A stretch of 64,000 nt of DNA from Verrucomicrobiota bacterium (GCA_023269615.1 JAHFSY010000021.1:1-64000), one strand, 5' to 3'. Shown: positions 16,760-25,297, counted from the stretch's first letter. The notes: generated by a model from the sequence alone, not told the origin. A program made the numbers and translations.

Positions 16760-16767
16760 CGTTCGGA
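16711..16767 (+). other. attC-like recombination site (site E)
   Basis: This 57-bp palindrome is read on the plus strand. CCGAA pairs with TTCGG in the outer boxes, CAGCC pairs with GGCTG, and the middle has the same AACGCCGCTACGCGTC core as site A at 112-171. Only a few positions differ between sites E and A although they lie in arrays 16.5 kb apart on opposite strands, so both arrays stem from one attC lineage. Confidence 0.75.
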
Positions 16768-16774
16768 GGAAAAC

Positions 16775-17539
16775 ATGAGAAAATGCTTACTGTCGGTCAT
16801 GGTCGTACTGCTCAGCGTCTGTGCTGGCTACGCACACAAATCCGGCATGGTAGAGAAAACCTGTCCCCTTTGCAGAGAAACCTTCAAATGCGAACTGGAT
16901 TTTTCTGGCACTCAGTTCGGCAGCCGCCTTGACCTGAAGCCTCTTGGCCCGACCGCTGCCCCTTGGCGTGTGCCGGTCTGTCCCAAATGCCACTTCGTTC
17001 TTTTCGACAAGGAAATCCCTGCGGAGGAGCTGGCCAAGTGCAGGGAGATCGTTCAAGGCGATGCCTACAAGAACCAAACTGGGCGGGCCTCGTACTACCT
17101 TCTGGGGCTCCTTTACGAAGGACTCAAGAAAGACTCCTTAGGTCTCGGCCACATCTTCCTGAAGGCATCTTGGCAGGAGGAATCCGATGGAACGAAACTG
17201 GAGGATGATCTGAATCGAAGCCTCCAGCATTTTGAAAGCTTTCTCAAGGAGCCCCAGCAGCCAAAGGCGGCATCGCGGAAAGCCGCTGATGAGGACAACT
17301 CATACCAGACGGCGCAACTCCTGAAGGGTGAGATTCTTCGGCGCTTGGGCCGCTTTAACGATGCGAAAAATTATTTTTCCGATCTTCAGAAACTCAAGCC
17401 TTTCCAGGAAACGTTCCTAGCCGATATCGTGAGATTCGAAATCCGTCTCTGCGGCAAGAAGGACTCGAAGCCACATGAGGTATCAGAATCAAAACAGACA
17501 GAGAGCTCCGAATCAAAGGATTCAGGTGACAAGAAATAG
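16775..17539 (+). CDS. Exported DUF2225-like zinc-ribbon protein
   Basis: This 254-residue protein has a signal peptide (about residues 1-20, cleavage near AGYA-H) followed by two CxxC pairs, TCPLC (about residue 30) and VCPKCHF (about residue 70), likely one zinc site. The DUF2225 family shares this CPxC layout with a following helical, TPR-like region; here helices run from about 85 to 225, including KGEILRRLGRFNDAKNYF. It ends in a Lys/Ser/Glu-rich tail. It starts 8 bp after attC site E, so it may be the third cassette, but no attC is seen downstream. Confidence 0.65.
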   Translation: MRKCLLSVMVVLLSVCAGYAHKSGMVEKTCPLCRETFKCELDFSGTQFGSRLDLKPLGPTAAPWRVPVCPKCHFVLFDKEIPAEELAKCREIVQGDAYKNQTGRASYYLLGLLYEGLKKDSLGLGHIFLKASWQEESDGTKLEDDLNRSLQHFESFLKEPQQPKAASRKAADEDNSYQTAQLLKGEILRRLGRFNDAKNYFSDLQKLKPFQETFLADIVRFEIRLCGKKDSKPHEVSESKQTESSESKDSGDKK

Positions 17540-17591
17540 CCGCGCCATTTTTTGCTCCTGCTCCTGAACGTTGTTCGATGAAAGATGATTC

Positions 17592-18068
17592 ATGAGTAAA
17601 GCCCTTCAGGTTGCTGCTTACACAATTTCACTGTTGCTGATCTTGTTCATCGGGAACATTTTCGATGTCAGCTTTTGGCAGGCAGGAATTCATTATCAGG
17701 CACTTCACCCTCCCACTCGTGTGCCCATGCTTTCGGCGTTTTGGATCCAAAATCATGGGATCACGACCTATGTCCTGGCGCTTCCCTGGATTGGATTTGT
17801 TGGATTGCCCCTGTTATTTCCACATCGCATGACATTTTGGGATTCCAACCTGTTTTCTCTCCGCTTTTCCGTATTCATACTGTGCGAGTTTCTGATCATA
17901 TCGGTCATGCTTTTTGCATTATTTCGTCCGTTGTGGATTTACCATTACTACGGCGTTTTGGACCAATCGGGACCCACATCCGTCGAGCTATTCGTTGGCT
18001 GGTTGTTCTGGATATTGGTTTCGCTTCCAATTCTGGGCTTTGTTTTCCGTGGAAGACTCAAGAAATGA
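17592..18068 (+). CDS. Hypothetical membrane protein
   Basis: This 158-residue protein has four predicted transmembrane helices (about residues 5-24, 55-77, 88-112 and 132-152), with aromatic residues at the interfaces and a basic C-terminus (RGRLKK) on the cytoplasmic side. No catalytic motif and no family recognised. It follows the DUF2225-like gene by 52 bp on the same strand. AT-richer composition than the nrdJ region suggests it belongs to the acquired segment. Confidence 0.6.
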   Translation: MSKALQVAAYTISLLLILFIGNIFDVSFWQAGIHYQALHPPTRVPMLSAFWIQNHGITTYVLALPWIGFVGLPLLFPHRMTFWDSNLFSLRFSVFILCEFLIISVMLFALFRPLWIYHYYGVLDQSGPTSVELFVGWLFWILVSLPILGFVFRGRLKK

Positions 18069-18420
18069 AAGCACCGAATCATGCCGTCCATACTTGTGCT
18101 TCCTGCGCCTCTTCGCGGCCAAATTCCCATGCACCAAACGCAGAGATTGGCCGCAAAGAGGCTCAAAAGGCACAAGACGGCAAGGGGCCCGCTCCTGCGC
18201 ACTGATCGACGGGCATGGAGGCCCGGCGAATTCTCCGTGGCGGGGAATGTGGCATTTGCATTTTCCCAGTTGTTTTCCAACCCCGGGCATGAGAGCGTGT
18301 TGGGATATGAAGGCTGTGGGGAAAAATTCCGGCGCATCACCTTCGGTGGTGCCTGGCGATTCCTTCGGCTTGCATCTCGTCACCCGGCAGCGAAATGAAA
18401 CCCTGAAAAGTAAAAAATCT
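18069..18420. repeat. Intergenic region with an isolated palindrome (18091-18175)
   Basis: 18091-18175 is an inverted copy of the inner palindrome of the MITE-like element (TTGGCCGCAAAGAGGC facing CCTCTTCGCGGCC), but it lacks the CTTACGCATTTG terminal repeats and any flanking duplication. The rest, to 18420, shows no gene or clear repeat; a signal-less frame can be forced through it but has no coding character. Confidence 0.6.
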
Positions 18421-18840
18421 ATGCGCATCAAGACGCTCGCCTTGAGCAGTTTGTGTTTGCTTGGTTCACTGTGCATCGCCGGCAACGCGATGGCGGCAGG
18501 CGTCTCGATTTCCGAAAAACTGCCGCAGGAGCTCAAGAGTTTCAAGGGCACCCTGTACGGCCGTGTCATTTCCAAAGACGAGAAGAATGGCCATAGCTTC
18601 GTTCTGAAGATCAGCAGTCATCCCTCCAATCCGAGGGGCGAAATGGGAATGGAGTTTAGAATCAGGGTTTCACATTCCAAGGACGCGGACGGCAAGAATT
18701 CCACGACAAAAGCCCAGAGGGAATCCATCAAGAAGCTTCGGATCGGCGACGACATCAGTGTAACCGTGCAAAGTGATGAGGAGGATACGCTTAATTTGGT
18801 CGAGTTTCCGGGAGACAAAAAACCCAAGGCGAGCTCGTAA
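18421..18840 (+). CDS. Secreted hypothetical protein
   Basis: This 139-residue protein has a strong signal peptide: MRIK, a hydrophobic core at about residues 5-22, and a cleavage site after NAMA-A near 27. The mature ~110 residues look like a small beta-barrel (OB-like), with FKGTLYGRVISKDE, FVLKISSH and a closing DDISVTVQSDEEDTLNLVEF; this resembles small periplasmic binding barrels but is not diagnostic. The start at 18421 is preferred over in-frame upstream starts because it alone begins with the signal peptide. Function unknown. Confidence 0.65.
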   Translation: MRIKTLALSSLCLLGSLCIAGNAMAAGVSISEKLPQELKSFKGTLYGRVISKDEKNGHSFVLKISSHPSNPRGEMGMEFRIRVSHSKDADGKNSTTKAQRESIKKLRIGDDISVTVQSDEEDTLNLVEFPGDKKPKASS

Positions 18841-18906
18841 TGCGGAAAATTCCCAACCCGTGTCATCGGAACGAAATGCAAATTCGATGATGACCAAGGA
18901 CTTCAA

Positions 18907-19248
18907 ATGAGCACAGGAATCGCCATCCTTGGAGCGGGGACGGGTGGACTCGCGATGGCATCCGACTTGTCACTGGCCGGTCTCCGCGCCATTGAGGCCC
19001 AGGGCGGAATCGAGCGGCGGGGCGGCCCAGGCATCCGCTACGTGCATGAGGATGTTCCATTCGCGTTCGTGCCCCTCGCAGCCATGGCTGAACAGCTCGG
19101 CGTCCCGATGCCCGTCACACGAGGGCTGATTGATATGTGCGGGACAGCCTTCAGCCGTGACTACTGGACGGAAGGCCCCAGCGCGTCCGAGTTGGGCATA
19201 GCCGGCATGGATGCGGCAGGCATCGCTCGACTGGTGGAGCAAGGTTGA
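18907..19248 (+). pseudogene. Internally deleted NAD/NADP octopine/nopaline dehydrogenase-like gene
   Basis: This 113-codon frame begins with a Rossmann dinucleotide motif (AILGAGTGGLAMASDL, residues 6-21), as in the octopine/nopaline dehydrogenase family, which reduces imines formed from amino acids and keto acids. It then jumps to RYVHEDVPFAFVPLAAMAEQ, which in that family lies in the C-terminal helical domain roughly 250 residues later. Full members are about 350-360 residues, so some two thirds is missing in frame. The remnant could be translated but lacks most of both domains. Two bases separate it from the next gene. Confidence 0.6.
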
Positions 19249-19250
19249 TC

Positions 19251-21056
19251 ATGATTGCGGGTAAGGGAAAGGAGGTTTCGCGCAATGACTGGATCGCCTG
19301 CCTGCTCCTGGCGGCGCTCACGCTCATCGTGTTCTGGCGGGTCGGTGGCATGGATTTTGTTCTCATTGACGATGATGTGTATGTGTACGAGAACCCCCAC
19401 ATCCGCCACGGCCTGACGGGCGATGGAATCGCGTGGGCCTTCAGCGCGGGGCTGCTCTTCCAGTCGCCCCATGCCGATTACTGGCAGCCCGTGACATTTC
19501 TCTCGAGGATGCTCGACATCCAGTGTTTCGGATTGAACCCCGGCGCGCACCACCTCATGAACCTGGCGCTGCATGTCATCAACACGCTGCTGCTCTTTCG
19601 CCTTGTGCGGCGGATGTCCGGGACGACGGCGCAAAGCTTCTGGGTGGCTGCGATATTCGCACTGCACCCGCTGAACGTCGAACCCGTGGCGTGGGTGACG
19701 GCGCGCAAGGATATGCTGAGCGGGCTTTTCTGGATGCTGACCATCCTGGCTTATTTCCACCACGCGGAGCGACCTTCGGCCCGGCGGTACGCGCTCGTGC
19801 TTTTCCTTTTCGTTCTGGGTCTCATGTCCAAGCCAGTGGGAGTCACCCTTCCTTTCGTGCTGCTTCTGCTCGATTACTGGCCGCTTGGCCGAATTCGTCT
19901 CGATGCAGCAAATCTCCGTTCGTGGCTGCGGCCCATCGCAAAGAAAATTCCATTGTTCCTGCTGATCGTCGCAAGTTTTGTGATCACCCTCTACCGTTCA
20001 GAAAACACAGACCTGGGGTTTGGGTCGGCTGCAACAACCTTGGGCAAGGTGTGCGCCTCGTACGGAATCTTCCTTGGAAAAATGTTCTGGCCACACCCGC
20101 TCGCGGTTTATTATCCCTACCCGGAGAACGGACTTCCCGCGGCACAAATCATCGCCTCCGCCGTGGTCTTGGGTTTGATTTCATGGGGCGTCCTGCGATG
20201 GAGCCGTCGGGCGCCCTTTCTTTTCACCGGCTGGTTTTGGTTTGTGATCATGCTTGTGCCGTACGTCGCACTCAACAACATCACAAGCGCTGACCGTTAC
20301 ACCTACCTTCCCATGATCGGTCTCCTGATCGCGGCAGCCTGGGGTGTCCCGTTGTGGATCGGAGGCTGGTCGAGGGCGGCCGGTGCGCTGACCGTGGCTC
20401 TGTGTTTCGCGGTCAGTATGTGGCAGCTGGGCTACTGGAACAACAACATCACCCTCTTTGAGCACGCGATTGCCGTCACTTCGCAAAACTATCTGGCCCA
20501 TGACAACGTGGGCACCGCCTATTTGCGCCAGGGCAGGGTGGACATGGCTCTCGAACAATTCAGGATCGCCTTGCAAATCAAGCCCAAAGACCCGCACGCA
20601 TTTTCAAAGCTTGGAAACACGCTGGTCCGGACCGGAAAACTGGATGAAGCCGTTGGCGTCTTTCGGGATGCGTTGAGGGTGCTTCCGCACGATCCCGACA
20701 TCCTCTGCAACATGGGCATTGCCCTCACCCAGCAGGGAAAGTTGGACGAGGCGATGATCTGCTATGCACGCTCACTGGAGGAAAAGCCGAATGACCCCCA
20801 CGTGTTCAACAACATCGGGATCACGCTGATCCGGCAGGGCAAAATTGAACAGGCCGTGGAGCTTTTCCTCCTCGCGTTGAAGCTCGAGCCGGATTATGCC
20901 GAGGCCCACTGCAATCTCGGCCTCCTGCTGGCACAACAAGGTCATACGGCCGAAGCCATCCGACACCTGCAAGCAGCACTGGCCCTTGATCCGAATCTCA
21001 AGCCGGCGCGCGATGCGTTGGAGAAACTCCAGCGGGATTTGCAGCTTGTCTGGTAA
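19251..21056 (+). CDS. Multi-pass membrane protein with C-terminal TPRs (TMTC/PMT-like)
   Basis: This 601-residue protein has about 10 transmembrane helices (residues ~10-400) followed by five tetratricopeptide repeats (about 410-590). The N-terminal DDDVYVYENP with acidic residues in the first periplasmic loop, plus the LHPLNVEPVAW segment, resemble GT-C type protein O-mannosyltransferases (TMTC-like). A role in glycosylating exported proteins is inferred from the family; substrate unknown. ATG at 19251 chosen over TTG at 19245. The TPR part probably recruits the target protein. Confidence 0.8.
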   Translation: MIAGKGKEVSRNDWIACLLLAALTLIVFWRVGGMDFVLIDDDVYVYENPHIRHGLTGDGIAWAFSAGLLFQSPHADYWQPVTFLSRMLDIQCFGLNPGAHHLMNLALHVINTLLLFRLVRRMSGTTAQSFWVAAIFALHPLNVEPVAWVTARKDMLSGLFWMLTILAYFHHAERPSARRYALVLFLFVLGLMSKPVGVTLPFVLLLLDYWPLGRIRLDAANLRSWLRPIAKKIPLFLLIVASFVITLYRSENTDLGFGSAATTLGKVCASYGIFLGKMFWPHPLAVYYPYPENGLPAAQIIASAVVLGLISWGVLRWSRRAPFLFTGWFWFVIMLVPYVALNNITSADRYTYLPMIGLLIAAAWGVPLWIGGWSRAAGALTVALCFAVSMWQLGYWNNNITLFEHAIAVTSQNYLAHDNVGTAYLRQGRVDMALEQFRIALQIKPKDPHAFSKLGNTLVRTGKLDEAVGVFRDALRVLPHDPDILCNMGIALTQQGKLDEAMICYARSLEEKPNDPHVFNNIGITLIRQGKIEQAVELFLLALKLEPDYAEAHCNLGLLLAQQGHTAEAIRHLQAALALDPNLKPARDALEKLQRDLQLVW

Positions 21057-21065
21057 TGGATCCGA

Positions 21066-21166
21066 GGTAGGGCGCGTTCGCCGAACGCGCCGAAACGGTG
21101 GCTCGTGGAAAGTGAACGTGGGATCTCGATGGAGAACGACGGCGCGCTCGGCGAGCACGCCCTACC
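21066..21166. repeat. Palindromic repeat, GGTAGGGCG family, copy 3
   Basis: The ends are GGTAGGGCGCG and CGCCCTACC, with the inner CGCCGAACGCGCCG and GGCGCGCTCGGCG. The spacer includes GTGGCTCGTGG and GGAGAACGACGG, shared with copy 4 at 56330. It follows the TPR protein gene by 9 bp and could serve as its terminator. Confidence 0.8.
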
Positions 21167-21223
21167 TTCAGCATTTAACATTCAACTTTCAACTCCCGCA
21201 CTCCTGCGCCATACTCCGCGTTT

Positions 21224-22141
21224 ATGGCTGACTCGAAACTTGTTGAAAGCATTCTGGCTTCGTATCGCGACGTCGGGGGGATCAATCACCTCGACGGCGT
21301 GAACCTGCCCTCGCGCGAGGCGATCACGGAAATCATCCGTGACCTTCTCCGCATCGTTTTTCCGGGATTCTACGACCGCGCCGCCATGCGATCCGACCAG
21401 GCGCATTTCTTTGCGTCGCAGATGATCACCTCGGTCTCCGAGCGCTTGCGCAACGAAATCCAGAAGAGCCTTGAGTACAAGCCCGCCTCCAGCGAGGGGG
21501 CGCATCCCGCCGCGGAAGCCAAGCGGGTCACGGATGAATTCATGGCGGGCCTCCCGGAAACGCGTCACAAGCTCGCGCTGGACGTGCAGGCCGCGTGCGA
21601 TGGCGACCCGGCGGCCATCGGCCCGGACGAAATCATCCTCGCCTATCCGTTCCTGCAAGCGATCGCCGTGCAGCGCATGGCGCATCTGCTGTATCGAGCC
21701 CGCGTGACCCTGATCCCGCGCATGATGACCGAGTGGGCGCATTCGCGGACCGGCATCGACATCCATCCCGGGGCTCAGATTGGTTCACACTTCTTCATTG
21801 ATCACGGAACAGGCGTGGTGATTGGGGAGACGGCGGTGATTGGAAACCGCGTGAAGCTCTATCACGGCGTGACGCTGGGCGCGCGTTCGACTTCAGCCGT
21901 GCAGGAATTGCGCGGAAAGAAACGGCATCCGACACTGGAGGATCACGTGACGATCTATTCCGGCGCGGCGATCCTTGGGGGCGACACCGTGATTGGCGAA
22001 GGCTCGACGATTGCCGCGAACGTGTTCATCACCCAATCCATCCCGCCCAACTCACTGGTGATGTACCAGGCCACCGAGCTGCAGATCATCCCCAAGAAAA
22101 AACGCACAGGCGCTCCCGGCGACCAGGATTTTCAGATTTGA
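21224..22141 (+). CDS. Serine O-acetyltransferase (EpsC/CysE family)
   Basis: Makes O-acetylserine, the precursor for cysteine, from serine and acetyl-CoA. The 305-residue protein has an N-terminal helical domain (about 1-165) and a left-handed beta helix of hexapeptide repeats (about 180-285), with the catalytic-type FIDHGTGVVIGETAVIG segment near 200. It is longer at the N-terminus than classic CysE, as in the EpsC group. The PLP beta-synthase at 55335 might use its product, but no sulfur genes are adjacent. Transcribed alone. Confidence 0.9.
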   Translation: MADSKLVESILASYRDVGGINHLDGVNLPSREAITEIIRDLLRIVFPGFYDRAAMRSDQAHFFASQMITSVSERLRNEIQKSLEYKPASSEGAHPAAEAKRVTDEFMAGLPETRHKLALDVQAACDGDPAAIGPDEIILAYPFLQAIAVQRMAHLLYRARVTLIPRMMTEWAHSRTGIDIHPGAQIGSHFFIDHGTGVVIGETAVIGNRVKLYHGVTLGARSTSAVQELRGKKRHPTLEDHVTIYSGAAILGGDTVIGEGSTIAANVFITQSIPPNSLVMYQATELQIIPKKKRTGAPGDQDFQI

Positions 22142-22198
22142 CGGGTTTCGGCCTGACACGTTTCTAATCCATCCTAAATGAATTGAATTTTTGGGATT

Positions 22199-22411
22199 TC
22201 ATTTCTTTCCGATTTTCGAAATGAGTTGTCGAAGGGCCTGGCCTTTCCACATCCAAAGTCCTGAAAGGACAACCGCCGGAAAGTAGATAAACCGAAAATA
22301 GGGGAGGTATTGCACCGTTTCCGAAGGCGGCCCATAAATGTAACCGAATATGGGAAGGGCAAAGATAATGTGAATCCAGCGAAGAATCGAACGTTTGGTG
22401 GCATCATTCAT
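22199..22411 (-). CDS. Small conserved membrane protein
   Basis: This 70-residue protein has two transmembrane helices (about residues 8-28 and 36-56). The loop between them holds Gly-Pro-Pro and Tyr/Phe-rich residues (YGPPSETVQYLPYFRF), and the tail is basic (IGKK). The ordered pattern RWIHIIFALPIFGYIY, then VLSGLWMWKG, looks like a conserved family, which I recall only as uncharacterised. The start at 22411 fits a compact gene; a longer frame reaching 22807 overlaps the gene at 22480 and is rejected. Same strand as its upstream neighbour, 68 bp away. Confidence 0.6.
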   Translation of the reverse strand: MNDATKRSILRWIHIIFALPIFGYIYGPPSETVQYLPYFRFIYFPAVVLSGLWMWKGQALRQLISKIGKK

Positions 22412-22479
22412 GATCGGTTTGTAAGTCAATTTTGAACATTTGGAAATACTGGAGATCAGCATCGAAGAAGGGCCAACGC

Positions 22480-23175
22480 CTATGATTGGGCGGAGCGATC
22501 CATCCACTTCCAAGGCGCGGCGAGCAGGAGAAAACTTGCGAACGCCACGGCTTCCATTCCCAGGATGTACCATGGCCAGGGGCCGAGGTGGTTGATCAGC
22601 GAGCGCTGGGTCGGGGGGGCGCACATGTAGCCGTAGTTCCAGTGGAAGGCCTCGTCGAGGACGGCGACGGTGAGGGCGTAAACGTTGATCGCGATGAAGG
22701 CGCGCATCACGCTGCCCTTGCGTGGGCGCAATCCCAGTCCTGCGACCATGAAGACGATGGCCAGCAGGGAGCCGCCATGACCCCAGAAAAACTGGATGAA
22801 TTTCCATGACGGAAACCCATCGTGCAGGTCAGGCGTGATGACCGCCTGCAACGTGCCGCTCATGCCCCAGAAGTACGCGATCTCGAAACCGAGGGCGTTG
22901 GGACGGAAAAGCGTGATGATGCATGCGCCCATCACCCAGTTGCAGAGATGCAGCGGAAGCGAATCCCGCCAGCTCAAAGTCCCAAGCCATCCGGTGCGGG
23001 TGTAGGAAGCGATGACATACAAAAGCAGCAGTGTTCCCAGCACGCGGGCCACGATGCGACGAGAGTCGGGATCGAATCGGCGTCCCATCCACACGAGCAT
23101 GCAGCCCAGCGTTGTCAAAACCGCAAGCGCCATCAGGTGTTGCAAGTCGAATGCGTGAAATGGCGGCGGGTTCAT
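22480..23175 (-). CDS. TIGR02206/YwaF-like integral membrane protein
   Basis: This 231-residue protein has about six or seven transmembrane helices spread over its length. It starts with a HAFDLQHL-type segment and has the conserved pattern SLPLHLCNW in its middle, YFWGMSGTLQAVITPDL after it, and NYGYMCAPPTQRSLINHLG in the C-terminal third. These match the family known as TIGR02206/YwaF, whose function is not established. The protein is likely in the inner membrane. It probably shares a transcript with the small membrane protein downstream. Confidence 0.82.
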   Translation of the reverse strand: MNPPPFHAFDLQHLMALAVLTTLGCMLVWMGRRFDPDSRRIVARVLGTLLLLYVIASYTRTGWLGTLSWRDSLPLHLCNWVMGACIITLFRPNALGFEIAYFWGMSGTLQAVITPDLHDGFPSWKFIQFFWGHGGSLLAIVFMVAGLGLRPRKGSVMRAFIAINVYALTVAVLDEAFHWNYGYMCAPPTQRSLINHLGPWPWYILGMEAVAFASFLLLAAPWKWMDRSAQS

Positions 23176-23192
23176 TTCTCAACTCTGCAGGA

Positions 23193-23281
23193 TGTAGGAG
23201 CGGCTGTCAGCCGCGACCGGGACCAAGGGAAGGGCCGGGCTACACCCTGATTCCCGGTCGCCGCTGACAGCGGCTCCTACA
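23193..23281. repeat. TGTAGGAGC palindrome family, copy
   Basis: An 89-bp inverted repeat: TGTAGGAGCGGCTGTCAGC on the left faces GCTGACAGCGGCTCCTACA on the right, with CGACCGG/CCGGTCG completing the stem around a ~35-bp middle. Related copies are at 24382 and 42294, and a half copy is at 15292. It lies between two minus-strand genes and may be a terminator for the heptosyltransferase upstream promoter space or simply a repeat. Confidence 0.75.
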
Positions 23282-23309
23282 AACACGTCCTCTGAATAAA
23301 AAACATGGT

Positions 23310-24365
23310 TCATGCTGAACGCTGCGTGATGTCTGTAACCTCCCGCACCGCTTGGATCACACGTGAGGCATCGAGGGTGTTGAGGCAGTTCATGTGGTCC
23401 AACGGGCATACGCGCTCGAAGCAGGGCTGGCACTCGAGATCGAGTGAAATGGCTTTGTTTCCCTCGCCACGCGGACCCGAGCGGCGCCACGACGTGGAGC
23501 CGAAGATCATGACGATGCGCGGCGCGTTCGTGGCGTTGGCGAGATGAAGCGGGCCGGAATCCGGGCCGACGGCCACGCGGCACCGGCGGAAAATTTCCGC
23601 GAGCACGGGCAGGGTGGTTTTGCCGGCGAGGTTGATCAGATTGGGAACGGCGGAAAAAATCTCCGACGCCGGCAGATCGGAATGCGCCCCGATGAGGAGC
23701 ATTCGAAAATCTTTCGCGAGATCGAGGGCCACATCCCTCCATCGTTCGAGGGGCCAGTTCTTGCTCGGCCACACGCTCCACGGACAAAGCGCGATGACGG
23801 GTTGCTTCGGGGATGTTCCCATGCATGCGTCCGCCTCCACGCGTGTTTTTTCTGACGAGGGAGGCAGCAGGTAACGGCCTTTACGGACATCCGCCCCGAG
23901 ATGACGCGCGGGCTCGAGGTAACGTTCCACCAGGGGAAACGCGGGATCGAAGGTGGGGCGGTCGCCGGCGTATTCGTTGAGGAACCAGTGCGCGAGTTCG
24001 CGCGTTTTGTTGTGCCCGACGCGGCGCGGCGCCCCGCTCAGCCATGTCCAGAGCCCGCTCTTGAAGAGCCCCTGCAAATCGATCGTCACGTCAAACTGTT
24101 CGCGTCGGATTTCCCGCAACACCGACCAGTAGTTGGACGCGCCTTCGGCCGCCTCCGTCGCGGTCACCCCGTCTTTTTTTCTCCAGTCGCGGCGCAGGAC
24201 AAAAAGCCTGGAGAGGCAGGGATGATTTTCGAGCAGGGGCGCGCTGGTTTCCTCAACGAGCCATGAGATCTGCCAGTCGGGAAAACTTTCCTTCAGCGCC
24301 ACGAGGCAGGGGATGCCCTGGATCACGTCGCCGATTGCAGAAAGACGGACGATGAGGACTTTCAT
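23310..24365 (-). CDS. Glycosyltransferase family 9 heptosyltransferase (LPS core)
   Basis: This 351-residue GT-B enzyme transfers heptose from ADP-heptose to the lipid A-Kdo core at the cytoplasmic face of the inner membrane. It starts with the family hallmark VLIVRLSAIGDVIQGIP (residues 3-19, the acceptor-site Asp at about 13). It has DLQGLFKSGL near residue 96 and the donor-binding GPDSGPLHLANA near residue 270. Closest in look to heptosyltransferase I (WaaC), but I cannot separate it from WaaF or another GT9 enzyme. Flanked on both sides by TGTAGGAGC palindromes. Confidence 0.88.
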   Translation of the reverse strand: MKVLIVRLSAIGDVIQGIPCLVALKESFPDWQISWLVEETSAPLLENHPCLSRLFVLRRDWRKKDGVTATEAAEGASNYWSVLREIRREQFDVTIDLQGLFKSGLWTWLSGAPRRVGHNKTRELAHWFLNEYAGDRPTFDPAFPLVERYLEPARHLGADVRKGRYLLPPSSEKTRVEADACMGTSPKQPVIALCPWSVWPSKNWPLERWRDVALDLAKDFRMLLIGAHSDLPASEIFSAVPNLINLAGKTTLPVLAEIFRRCRVAVGPDSGPLHLANATNAPRIVMIFGSTSWRRSGPRGEGNKAISLDLECQPCFERVCPLDHMNCLNTLDASRVIQAVREVTDITQRSA

Positions 24366-24381
24366 GGCAGCTGTTTGGTCC

Positions 24382-24455
24382 TGTAGGAGCCGCTGTCAGC
24401 GGCGATCTTCGCGCATGCCGATCTCTTCCGGTCGCCGCTGTCAGCGGCTCCTACA
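24382..24455. repeat. TGTAGGAGC palindrome family, copy
   Basis: A 74-bp near-perfect inverted repeat with arms TGTAGGAGCCGCTGTCAGCGG and its complement; the arms themselves contain CCGCTGTCAGCGG. It lies between nagB and the heptosyltransferase start, so it occupies the promoter space of the latter. Confidence 0.8.
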
Positions 24456-24511
24456 AGAGAGAAAACGCGGTGCGTAAAACGGGCCAAACTGGTGCCTTTC
24501 ATGAGCCACGT

Positions 24512-25297
24512 TCACTCATACCGCTGCCATGCGACCTTGTTGTTGTACACGAAGTGGTAGTAATCGCGGCGCGCCAGGTTCCTTGCCGATTCCTCGTCCA
24601 CGATGACGATGGTGTTTTCGTGGAGCTGGAGCACGGAGGCCGGGACCATGGCGGTGATCGGGCCTTCCACCATGCGCGCCACGGCGTCGGCCTTGCCTTC
24701 CCCATAGGCAATCAGGATGCAGCAGCGCGCCTCGCGGATCGTGCCCACGCCCATGGTGATGACGTGATGGGGAACCTTCTCCCCCTTTGAGAAAAAGCGC
24801 CGGTTGGCGTCGACGGTTTGCTCGGTGAGCGTCTTGATGCGTGTGCGCGACGAGAGCGACGAGCTTGGCTCGTTGAAACCGATGTGTCCGTCCGTGCCGA
24901 GCCCGAGCACCTGGAGGTCAATGCCACCGGCCGCATGGATCGCGGCCTCGTATTCCCTGCAGGACGCGGGAATGTCCTTCGCCAGCCCGTCGGGGATGTG
25001 GATCCTTTCCTTCGGGATGTTCACGTGGCTGAAAAAGTTCGTCTCCATGTAGTGGTGGTAGGAATGGGGATGGTTCGCGGCGAGCCCGACGTACTCGTCG
25101 AGGTTGAAGGTGGTGACGCGGCTGAAATCCAGTTTTTCATCGCGATGCATGTGGGCCAGGCTGGAGTACATGAGTTCGGGTGTGGCCCCGGTTGCAAGGC
25201 CCAGCACGGAATCCGGTTTCCTTTTCACCTGGTGCGCGACGATGCGGGCTGCGAGGTGGGAGACTTCGACGGAGCTGCGTTTGATGATGACTTCCAT
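24512..25297 (-). CDS. nagB: Glucosamine-6-phosphate deaminase
   Basis: Converts glucosamine-6-phosphate to fructose-6-phosphate and ammonia. The 261-residue protein shows the NagB signatures: LGLATGATP (phosphate loop, about 32-40), FNLDEYVGL with the catalytic-base Asp, and GLGTDGHIGFNEP near 131-143. Length is normal. It starts at the ATG at 25297; upstream codons in frame are non-coding. It follows a PIG-L deacetylase gene by 56 bp, so the two may process an N-acetylated amino sugar in sequence: first deacetylation, then deamination. Confidence 0.95.
   Translation of the reverse strand: MEVIIKRSSVEVSHLAARIVAHQVKRKPDSVLGLATGATPELMYSSLAHMHRDEKLDFSRVTTFNLDEYVGLAANHPHSYHHYMETNFFSHVNIPKERIHIPDGLAKDIPASCREYEAAIHAAGGIDLQVLGLGTDGHIGFNEPSSSLSSRTRIKTLTEQTVDANRRFFSKGEKVPHHVITMGVGTIREARCCILIAYGEGKADAVARMVEGPITAMVPASVLQLHENTIVIVDEESARNLARRDYYHFVYNNKVAWQRYE

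Noticed and set aside
22412..22807. A 202-codon version of the small membrane protein at 22199
   Set aside because: The first 132 codons overlap the YwaF-like gene in another frame and have Arg/Pro-rich shadow composition.
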